DNA from: Pleurodeles waltl | Taxonomy: Eukaryota > Chordata > Amphibia > Caudata > Salamandridae | Reading direction: 5' to 3' | DNA: 64,000 nucleotides | Assembly: GCF_031143425.1 (NCBI RefSeq) | Contig: NC_090437.1 | Coordinates: 1,179,462,863-1,179,526,862 of the forward strand | In this document: positions 12,172 to 64,000 of the stretch, piece by piece | Position numbering within the stretch: the first letter of the stretch is position 1 | Layout of the letters: the number at the start of each line of letters is the position of its first letter | The notes under the pieces: generated by a model | What the model was told of the DNA's origin: nothing | Seen by the model: only the letters and a program-made list of their open reading frames with translations | Databases searched by the model: none | Position numbers and translations under genes: made by a program

Positions 12172-12248
12172 CTATACATAGCATGTGTATCTGCAGCTAC
12201 ACATACCATCGAACGGAAAATGTTACTTACCCAGTGTACATCTGTTTG
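12172..12248 (+). repeat. DIRS internal complementary region, first part
   Basis: 12,172-12,214 is the reverse complement of the outermost 43 bp of the left terminal repeat (about three mismatches). 12,215-12,248 is the reverse complement of the outermost right end (15,304-15,337). The remainder continues at 14,969 after the inserted LINE. Confidence 0.85.
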
Positions 12249-14957
12249 TCAGTCAGTCATAAATTCTTTTATTTAGCCTAAACCTTAAAAGTATAAAAAC
12301 AATAAAATGTACAAAGTTCATCATAAAAATCCTATACATATACCGTTGATTATACAAAATTCATTAAGAAGGAAATTCCCTGTTACATAATACATTTACA
12401 TGCATAATTCATAATTCATTCTAATTCTTATTATCAGACTCTACTTGCATGATTCATTAAGATGTTTCAGCCTTCAGCCAAGTTAATTTCTTAATGATTC
12501 TTTAAAATACTACATGCTAACCAAATTATCCCACATACAATTCTAATGTGACTCTGATCCTTACAGTGACATAAAGTGCAATTTCCGATTTAAAGTGCTC
12601 TACATTTTGTCTCAAGCCTCTTTAATATATGGCAAATTTTCCATATTACCATGACCCACTACAAGAATTCTTTTTTTTTTTTTGTAACAATCTATTTATG
12701 CCATTTGAAACTCTTTGTTCGCCTTTACTCCCTACATTATACCTGGCACTATAAGTTCAAGTTCAGTTAAAACCCCTCTTAATCCTATTAGAAATTGGCC
12801 TAGCACACAAGTTACATTAAAAAATCTCATGTCTATTAGTAGCCTAATTGCTTGATCCCGATTAATAATATTATATTTCTTAAAAACTGGTTTTAAAAAC
12901 TTCTTACGCACCTCTAAAAACCAATAACAATCCAAAAGTAGGTGTTGCATGCTGAATTTCTGTTGTAAACCACATGTACATAAGCCCTGGATATCACTGA
13001 ATAATGATTTTGCTTTAAGGTCCCTATAGCCTGGATTCAATCCAATTGGAAATTTTAACACTGCGTCCTTTAATCTTGGGTTAGGTAGAGCCTACATATA
13101 GGGAAAATTTTCCGGGTTCCTCCATCCCCCTACCATAGCCTGGTTTGAGATTTTACACTCTAAATACTTCAGATCTATTTCTCTTGCCCTTTCCTTCACT
13201 ATTGTTCATAAATTTTGTTTCGGGATCTGTGCACTGCACCACTGATTACCGGGTAAGCCTTAGAGAACACAGATATTCTCTAACCGTGCTCTCACTTGTA
13301 GCGCCCAATACAATTGCTTGTTGTTATTTCTTTTTTACACAAGCTTGCGATCTTACAGATCCCCTCGTCTCTTACGCTTAACCAAAACCTCAGCGCTGCT
13401 TGCAGTCCCTGGTAAGTTCAAGCCGTCATTTGACATTCTACTCTTATAGCTTATAACATACTCAACGGAGGTAACAATAGCATACGCTTTACGAAAAAAC
13501 TTTATTCCATCTCCCAATTTAATTTCCCTGAGAGTACTAGGACTTTCACCCCATATTGAAACTGGGGACACACCATGACATTGAAAGCAGAGATAAGCGT
13601 CTGGATGGAAGGACCCACATATTTCCTACTAAATTGTTTCAATCCCCAGACTGATGATAAAGCTTTAATTTTTAGGGCTTCAAGATGATCTTGCCATCTC
13701 AAGTCTGAGTAAACCACATGCCTAAATACTTATATTTTTTTACCTTCTCTAGTTTTTCACCTCCTAGCAAGAAAGTAAAATCACTCTTCACTTTCCCTAT
13801 GGGCCTAATTTTTGTTTTTTCTAAATTTACTGCCATTTTTTTCCATTGCCAATAACAGTGGAACACCTCTAATTTCCTTTGTAAACCTAACTCCATCATA
13901 TCCATTATCACTAAATCATCAGCATTTAATAGGCAAGAAACATGTATGCCATCCATTTTTTGGCTTAGGCCTTTAACCTCCTGCAGCAACCCGGGCAGGT
14001 CTTACAGAAATAATGTAAATAATATTGGTGCCAACACACAACCTTGGCTCAAACCGTTCTTTATAGGGATCTTTTTTGACAATGAGCCACTCGTGTCTAA
14101 AATTACGTAGGCCCACTTTTGTGAGTGCAGAGCCTGAAGGAGATATAATAAGTCCAAATCAATCCCTAACTGTCTTAGCATGTCCCATAGCAATTTCCTA
14201 TCTACCAAATCAAATGCGGCACGAAAATCCACAAAACAACAGAACAGGTTTCCTCGCATTTCCATTGATTTTTTTGCTAAAGACCACAAACTAAAGCAGT
14301 GGTCAATAGTCTAATGCCCTTCCTTAAATCTGCCTTGTTCTACAGGTATCAAATCATTTTTTGGGTTGTAATGGGTCCTCCTTTTTATAAATCGGTCTTA
14401 TCGTGGCACCCTTCCAATTCTCTGGAAAACGGCCGTAATCAAGAATTTTACAAAACGTATCATTAAAAAATGTAGTCCACCAATCAATGTTTTTTTTATT
14501 ATTAAAGCTGGGAGATTATCTGGGCCGGCCGCTTTGGTTAGTTTAAGTGCTACTATGGTTTCTTTTATTTTTTGAGGGGCAAAAGCTAGTCTCATATTCT
14601 CCCCCGTCTTCCTGATGACACCATACCCTTCCTCAGTATCGAAGCCATCATATACAGTAGACAAATATTTATACCAATCCTTTTCTTCAACCAAGCACCG
14701 CATGGTTCCTATTACTTCCCCTCTCTTACCAACTGCCAGAAGCCCCTAATATTCCGTGTTCTTATCACTTCGATCATTGTGTCCCAATTTTTACCAATAT
14801 ATTCCCGTTTCTTCTGTCTTATGATTGCTTTATAACTCTGTTTTGCCTGACAGAGCTGCACTTCTGTGTCAATAGTGGGTCTTTTCCTAAATGCCCTTTC
14901 TAATCTTCGCATCTTTTGCTTTTTGCACCTACATTGCCAATTAAACCATACTATTGC
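12249..14957 (-). mobile_element. Non-LTR retrotransposon (LINE) inserted into the DIRS element, 5'-truncated
   Basis: Flanked by an exact 11 bp target duplication ACATCTGTTTG (12,238-12,248 and 14,958-14,968). Removing the LINE and one duplication rejoins the DIRS internal complementary region without a gap. The 3' end lies at 12,249 and finishes in a short GACTGACTGAC tail. The 5' end at 14,957 lies just upstream of the pre-RT region, so the endonuclease part is missing. The clade is not certain: the ADD palm with a KYLG block points to an I/Jockey-like group rather than L1. Confidence 0.88.
12732..14912 (-). pseudogene. LINE ORF2 remnant: reverse transcriptase and C-terminal Cys/His region
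   Basis: Minus strand, in order: a basic pre-RT segment (14,912-14,712), KLTKAAGPDNLPALI (near 14,540), FCCFVDFRAAFDLVDRKLLW (near 14,230, motif A), GLSQGCVLAPILFTLF (near 14,020, the PQG-type block), LLNADDLVIM (near 13,915) and KYKYLGMWF (near 13,720). A C-terminal CTCGLQQ...HLLLDC knuckle-like motif lies near 12,960. The catalytic box has Asn where Tyr is usual (NADD, not YADD). At least four frame breaks separate the ORF pieces. It would have been the target-primed reverse transcriptase of the LINE and is inactive now. Confidence 0.85.
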
Positions 14958-14997
14958 ACATCTGTTTGGGGCATGTAGTGCTGCAGATTCAAATGCA
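14958..14997 (+). repeat. DIRS internal complementary region, second part
   Basis: Begins with the second copy of the LINE target duplication and continues GGCATGTAGTGCTGCAGATT, the reverse complement of 15,277-15,303 in the right terminal repeat (which has CAC where this copy has CAA at the end). Confidence 0.8.
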
Positions 14998-15128
14998 CCC
15001 TCCCTCCTTGCCGGAAGCCTGTAGACGTTTACGTTTTTAACATTTGTTCATATGTATATACATTTACATTTGCATGGACATCTCTTTGCATTTCTATACT
15101 CTATCACTCCTTCCTTCGCCCTCTGTGG

Positions 15129-15337
15129 GAAAACAATCTAACAATGGAGTCGATGCCCATGCGCAATGGAACCGAGAGGAGTCACTCGATACCATGACTC
15201 CGAAAAGACTTCTTCGGAGAAAAACAACTCATAAAACTCTGAGCACAACACTAGATGTCAGAAGAGCTATGCATAGCATGTGAATCTGCAGCACTACATG
15301 CCACAAACAGATGTTCACTGGGTAAGTGACACTTTCC
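15129..15337 (-). repeat. DIRS right inverted terminal repeat
   Basis: The reverse complement matches the left terminal repeat from GCATGT onward, including the CCATTGCGCATGGGC and GAAGTCTTTTCGGAGTCA blocks. The last part, CACTGGGTAAGTGACACTTT ending at 15,337, is absent from the left end but complementary to 12,215-12,236. An AT dinucleotide run follows at once. Confidence 0.85.
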
Positions 15338-17130
15338 ATATATATATATACATTGCAATATTCCAAACAACTCAGTCTCTCCTCTGGACCAGCAACATGG
15401 CAGCACAGATGGCACCTCAGTCCAGTTCAATGAAATATTATTTTATTATCCTTTTGGGTGTCTCTGTCACCGTATTATTTCAAACAAATGCAAAACACAT
15501 TAAAAGAAAAGAAGGAGCCTATGCGGTTTCTCTCACGCTTTCAATCGGGCCTCACAAATATACTGTATATATTGGCACCGGCCCTTTTTGCAAATGGGTT
15601 ATCAACCCAACTCAGATGTCTGAAACTTTTGCAACGTTTTGCAACCGGATTTCCATCACAAAACATGGATACATTAGATTGCAAACTTCATTTTCGAAGG
15701 GACGTCATAAACCCCCTTCCTAATGTGCTCTGCATTTCTAAACCCATTTTGTGAAGCAATAACCATTTACTGATTCGCAAAATGGGTTTAGTACCGAGCA
15801 ATAAGCCATGTGGCATTTGCAAACCCAGTGATTTTTAGATTCGGAAGCTTGGCAACTGCAAAAAGGCTTTGTACATCTGCTCCAATGCTCCTTCTAGTTC
15901 TATATACACAGAAAGAAATTCCATGAAACATGGTATTGTTGGTAAGAGGTGTTAAAAGTGTGTTATTACATTTGCTTGTTCAGAGAATGCACCACTGTGC
16001 ACACTCCCCTGAGAAACCCATAGCCCTGCTGTTTGGCCTTATAGTTTGATAACATTATTTTATATATGCTGAATGTGGCACACTTTCAGCAAGTTCAGAG
16101 TTTCAAGACCTGAAACACATTTAAAAGAAAAACTACAAGAGTACAAGATTCAGAAAGCAACACGCTGCCTCAAATTGCATACAATTTTTGTGAGGGGCAT
16201 GGGGCCAAGGTATAACTGCTTGGTTTTACTTGCAACAAGACTCCACTCAAAGTGTCACACAAGACAATTAAATGACACACCTAAGCACAAAGCCACACGT
16301 TAGCAATCACAAAACACAGCAGTCATTCTAAACGAGAAAATAGCGCACCTACTGTGACTGGCTGCAAGACTGTTGGCAGCATTTCATACAGCCCTAACGG
16401 GCCTGTTGTCCAGGGCCTAGGGTCCAGCAGCACTGGGAGATAGGCATACACACCTTATGGCAGTTCTGGTAACTCCTCCTCAGTGCTGTCCATCAGTGCC
16501 TGCTGGTGAAGGAAGTTCCTGCCTGGTGGATTGGTGGGCCTGGGAAACCTTGAAGGGTGTGTTGCTAGACAACACTTCAGCAAACTCTTAGCTGATGGAA
16601 CAAATTAAAAAATGTACAGATCTCAACTGTAACTTGTCGCCAGCAAGAGCAGCCTGGAAATCACAGGGCTTTTTTTACTTGTAGGTGAAAATGTTGTGCT
16701 TCCTCTGCTTCTCACGCTGCTGTATGCAGCCTAAGTTTAGGAGTAAGAAGGACAGGGGCAGGGGTCAGAAAGGGCAAGGTAGGGGTCACAACTGCAACCC
16801 CTGGGATCCCATAAATGACATCCATGGTTAACATCTGGGAAGGTGGTGAGTCCACAAGGTTTTCCCAGTATGAACCCAAGGCTCACTGGTTTAGCGCGCA
16901 ATACAATAAAAAACATCTTTATAGGTTTCAGGCATTTGACATAAATCAAGTTTAGATGTCCATGCTTGAGGAAAGAGCAGGCCATCAGCATGTAGTTCTG
17001 TTGGATATGGTGGATGTGGAAGGAATCATTCTATCCTGTCCATCACGTTCTTTAGATGAAAGAACAGTATGCTTTGGTTACCTTTGTGCAAAGCAGTAGA
17101 GAGGTTAAGCAGAAACATAGCAAAGACATA
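15338..17130. other. Non-coding, no gene recognised
   Basis: Only short chance ORFs. A segment at about 15,590-15,860 contains GATTCGCAAAATGGGTTTAG and related blocks that recur in the hairpin element at 23,772-24,438, so it is probably a decayed relative. The rest shows no structure I can name. Confidence 0.5.
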
Positions 17131-17888
17131 GGGGGTCATTACAAGTTTGGCAAACTTCCAAAGGGAGGTTTCTTCCACACAGACTACCTCCCCACCGGCC
17201 CCATTAAGAGTTTCCCGCTAGGCTGGCGGGCAGAAACCTCAGTTTCCGCCCACCAGCTTAGCAGCAAACAGGCTAGAGCATTGTCACCGGCTCGTAATCG
17301 AGCCGGCGGCAATGCTGTATCCTGAAGGGTGTTTCTTCCACACAGACTACCTCCCCACCGGCCCCATTAAGAGTTTCCCGCTAGGCTGGCGGGCAGAAAC
17401 CTCAGTTTCCGCCCACCAGCTTAGCAGCAAACAGGCTAGAGCATTGTCACCGGCTCGTAATCGAGCCGGCGGCAATGCTGTATCCTGCAGGGTGCACAGC
17501 ACCCTTGCATTGTTCACTGTCTGCAAAGCAGACAGTGAACAATGCAAGGGTGCTGGCCAGGAGGGGCCATGCCAAGTGCATGGGCAGTGCAGGGGCCGTC
17601 CTGGGGCTACCTGCTCCCATTCTCCGCTAGCATTTTCATGACGGTGGCACCGCCATGAAACTGCTGGTGGAGAAGGGGGTTGTACTCCCCAGGGCAGCAC
17701 TGCCTTTGCAGATTAGGACTGCCCCCTGCCTCCAGACCGGCAGGATATCTGATCCTGGTGGAGCTGGTGGTTCCCTGGCGGGCCCGACTGCCAGGGTTGT
17801 AATGTGGTGCTTGGACCGCCGCATTGGCAGCGATCCGACCACCATCCACGAGTCTGGGGATCTAGTGACTGCCAGACTCATGACCCCC
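17131..17888. mobile_element. Non-autonomous hairpin-rich DNA element, GGGGGTCATT ends
   Basis: Ends GGGGGTCATTACAAG and, on the other strand, GGGGGTCATGAGTCTGG. Flanked by an exact ATA duplication (17,128-17,130 and 17,889-17,891). 758 bp, GC- and CpG-rich against AT-rich flanks. It contains an internal tandem duplication of about 163 bp and a hairpin around TGTCTGCAAAGCAGACA near 17,520. No transposase is encoded. Confidence 0.8.
17166..17491. repeat. Tandem duplication, two 163 bp units
   Basis: The unit beginning TTTCTTCCACACAGACTACC occurs at about 17,169 and again at 17,332 and is virtually identical through GCTGTATCCTG. One base differs at the junction. It lies wholly inside the 17,131-17,888 element. 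Confidence 0.9.
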
Positions 17889-19274
17889 ATATTCTTAGTG
17901 TGAGACCTGAATATTTAGCAAGGGAATATTGTTATACATCAATGTTGGCGTCATAATATTGAGGACAATAATATCAACTGATAGGCTGGTATATTTCTTC
18001 TATACCTACTCCTCATATATACACCATGATGATATATATGTTGAAGGTGTGCAGTTGTGGAGTCAAGAATAGTAAATCTAACCTTCCTGCATACACTCAC
18101 CTTTCAAAATTTATGTTCTCAATATTTTTGCTACATTATTAAAATATTACAATTTTTTCTACTCCAGATCACCACCCATATTCTTTTAGTCTGTTTCCCA
18201 ATTCTTTAGCTAACATGTTTGTTGATGTTAGATGCACATTCAATGGAAACTCTAAAAGTTTTTGTTATGTTATGTGCAGTTGTACACTGCATTCCACTCC
18301 CTTTGCGAATCCTAGAGTATTTATATGTGTGGTCTGGTTGCATTAATTATATTGAAGTGCTCTTTCCGGCATTCTTTGGAGTGTGTGGAGGGAAGTGTTT
18401 TTTATGAACTGATCATTGTTCTTGTCTGGATGCCTGAAACTACCATAGAGCATATAGAACCACATTATTAGTTGTTATGTGGAGCGACAATAAAAACCAG
18501 GGGCGACTGATGAACAAGACATTGCAGACATTAATGTTGCCTTCCCCGCATCTATTTTAAACAGGTCAGGGCACAACTAAATTTCTACTAAATTAAAACA
18601 TATTTTAAATCTCCGAATATTTCACAGCAAAGCTGCTAGAATTTGGCATGGCATTAAAGGACAAGAGCACAAAGCCCTCACCCAGATGTCACTCTTTTGG
18701 CACCAAGTAGAGAGAAGTATGGAAAGTTCAATATTATGAACAATGCATAGGTCCTCAAGTGCAAGCCACTGAACCTGTTACAAAAACAATCACCAAAAAT
18801 CCCACCAGATATCTGTTGACTACATGACATTGTGAGAGTGTTTCAAGATATGTCACAAAAACACTAGGAAGATGCTAATACCTGTCTCTCAGCAAGCTAA
18901 TCTACTAAACTACGAAGACATTGGTCTGGAGCAAGGCATGACGCTCACCTGGGTGCACTAGAACTACCAACATGAATGTGCTGTTTGTCATACACCTTCA
19001 ACCATCACATGGTACCCTAGATGACAGGTTTTACCTGCAGTGTAGCACAATTAACTGAATGTTAGCCACTAATAAATTTTTTGTCTTCTGCTAGTGCCAT
19101 GAAGTCACCTTGAGATGAGGTTAGGTTCTTCACAAACCACTCAAATATATAGATACATTATTGAAATGTTAAATTTTTTTATTTGAGTTCTATAGCAGAT
19201 TGGCTTAATTCCCACCGATTGATTTCATTATGTCTTAACTCCTGGATGCTGAGATGTTCTTTTTCTTGATACAG
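17889..19274. other. Presumed CPZ intron or upstream sequence; nothing recognised
   Basis: AT-rich, no credible ORF or repeat family recognised. The final bases are a weak pyrimidine stretch with TTCTTGATACAG, the acceptor of the exon at 19,275. Confidence 0.5.
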
Positions 19275-62768
<43,494 letters not shown>

Positions 62769-62936
62769 GTAAGTTATTTTAACGATTGATGCTACATAAA
62801 AATCTTCTTACAGAGGAGATGTGGGAGGATGTTCTGCATTTATGATAATTGCTCTGAATATTTACCAGTTGCCTTTAATAAACCAACTCAAACTCTTCCA
62901 CATCACTGTGGGCTTAAATCTCAAAATAAGTACTAA

Positions 62937-63677
62937 GGGGCAAATTTAAGAGCCCTTAGCACCACCAGAGCGTTACTTTTAGTGATGCTCCGGTGGTGCT
63001 ATGCCCTGTGCCATGTTTACAAGGTGGCGTTAAGCCACTTTTTGTGGATTAATGCCACCTTGTAAATACAGCCCCTTCACATGCAGCCCTTTGCGTGTAA
63101 GGGGCGTGCAATGGGTGTTGCTGTGGGTGTGCCACAGCAACACCCATTGCATTTTGACGCCACCTCAGGTTTATGAGATTTCGTAAACCTGAGGCAGTGC
63201 CAAAATCTAACACCACCCTATGGCCCTCTTCATTTTTTGTTTTTTCTATGTGTGCTGTACTCTGCAGCACGCATAGAAAGAGTAAAATTCCAGACATGAT
63301 TGTTTATGTGTGGGAAGGTCTCCCTTCCTGCACATAAACAATCATTTCAAAATGACGCTTTGGCACTTCTGTGTGCGCTGCATTCTGCAGCACACACAAA
63401 AGTGCCAAATCGCCATTAGTGATTGTTTATGTGCAGGAAGGGACACCTTACAACACATAAACAATCAAACCCCTCAACGCAGACATCCTTGCACGATGGT
63501 GCAAGGATACCTGCGTTGGCGCTAGTCAGCTCCATTTAGTGCCAGCGCAGAGGACAACACTGGGGAGTGTTGTGTTCAATTAAATACGGCGCATCCCTGC
63601 ATTGTGAAAATTATGGAGCACGGGCTGCTAATTTTGGTGCAGTGTTGCACTCCATCATTTTCTTTTAAATATGGGCC
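62937..63677. mobile_element. Non-autonomous hairpin-rich element, GGGGC/GGCCC ends
   Basis: 741 bp, ends GGGGCAAATTTAAGAGCC and (other strand) GGCCCATATTTAAAAGAA. Exact TAA duplication at 62,934-62,936 and 63,678-63,680. Hairpins: GCACCACC.GAGC with complement (62,960-63,000), GGCGTTAA/TTAATGCC pairs, TGGGTGTTGCTGTGG/CCACAGCAACACCCA (63,112-63,148), and TGATTGTTTATGTG with complement (63,298-63,345). It starts 168 bp after the CPZ exon donor. Confidence 0.82.
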
Positions 63678-64000
63678 TAAATTCCTCCTATGCGTGCGTT
63701 GTTGAACCTGTAAATGTGCCTTTGTCTATATACATGCACGTGTAAATACTTTGTATACGCTAATTTTCACAACATATCTTTTTTCTTCACAGAGATAATT
63801 TTAGCTTCCATGGACAGATACCTACCAAAATGCACTTTTCACCTTCTTGGGCACGCATTCCTTTTCCACAAAGCACACAACTTCCCCCTTGAAGCAGATT
63901 TGCTCATATCATACTGGTGTAATGTTGCCTTTGAGCAAATCTATTTGTTATCATAAATTCACATTTGGCTAATGCATATCTATAAGGTGTATTCATACAT
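63678..64000. other. CPZ intron, unassigned to window end
   Basis: AT-rich sequence; the next CPZ exon (with the catalytic Glu) is not found here. Confidence 0.5.

Larger units (their letters stand above)
6808..15337 (+). mobile_element. DIRS-type tyrosine-recombinase retrotransposon with a nested LINE
   Basis: Layout in order: left inverted terminal repeat (6,808-6,991), gag, reverse transcriptase/RNase H, tyrosine recombinase, an internal complementary region, and a right inverted terminal repeat (15,129-15,337). The internal complementary region begins with the reverse complement of the left end (12,172-12,214, ending ...CCATCGAAC). It runs straight into the reverse complement of the right end (GGAAAATGTTACTTACCCAG from 12,215). 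This is the reverse complement of a circle junction, as the DIRS replication model requires. The inner LINE accounts for 2,709 bp plus an 11 bp duplication, so the original element was about 5.8 kb, normal for DIRS. The coding regions carry stops and frameshifts, so this copy is inactive. No flanking target duplication is seen, as expected for recombinase-mediated insertion. Confidence 0.9.

Noticed and set aside
12215..15337. First read as a second, inverted and internally deleted DIRS element next to the full one
   Set aside because: The single-element explanation fits better: the internal complementary region, LINE target duplication and right terminal repeat account for all pieces and give a normal total length.
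15280..15723. 147-residue ORF after the DIRS element
   Set aside because: Starts in the DIRS terminal repeat and runs into non-coding DNA; no family similarity, and an overlapping ORF lies in another frame.
17312..17903. ORFs on both strands in the CpG-rich segment, as a possible CpG-island promoter or exon
   Set aside because: The segment has transposon ends and an exact ATA target duplication, and ORF content follows palindromic composition.

Overview
The window looks like nuclear DNA of a salamander, most probably a newt of the Pleurodeles type. It holds one stretched-out vertebrate gene with introns of up to about 20 kb, and almost everything else is transposon-derived: a DIRS tyrosine-recombinase retrotransposon, Penelope-like elements, L2/CR1-type LINE pieces, a TG...CA LTR-like repeat family, and many CpG-rich hairpin-chain DNA elements with short target duplications. 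The species call is an inference from repeat content and intron size; no organism-specific marker was tested.

Layout. 1-6.7 kb: end of an LTR-like repeat, then two decayed Penelope-like elements on the minus strand, a 165 bp inverted repeat pair and a (TA)n tract. 6.8-15.3 kb: one DIRS element on the plus strand (gag, RT/RNase H, tyrosine recombinase, long inverted terminal repeats and an internal complementary region). An antisense LINE has landed inside its internal complementary region, leaving an 11 bp target duplication. 15.3-19.3 kb: non-coding sequence with one hairpin-rich element (17,131-17,888).

19,275-62,768: five consecutive in-phase exons of carboxypeptidase Z (CPZ) on the plus strand. 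They encode about 290 residues of the M14 peptidase domain, including the HxxE and third-histidine zinc ligands and the NRNF segment. The N-terminal frizzled-type domain and the exon with the catalytic glutamate lie outside the window, so the gene is partial at both ends. Its introns (2.8, 3.0, 20.5 and 16.3 kb) are filled with repeats.

The most interesting non-genic signal is a group of non-autonomous elements, 0.5-0.9 kb long. One end starts GGCCC and the other GGGGC or GGGGG, followed by an ATATTTATA-like or TCATTA-like core. The interiors are chains of perfect hairpins. Seven copies have exact 3 bp flanking duplications (ATT, TTG, TCA, TTA, TAA, TTG, ATA), not limited to the TWA usual for PIF/Harbinger. 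Three copies of one family sit within 4.6 kb in CPZ intron 4. I found no RNA genes, CRISPR arrays or prokaryotic features.
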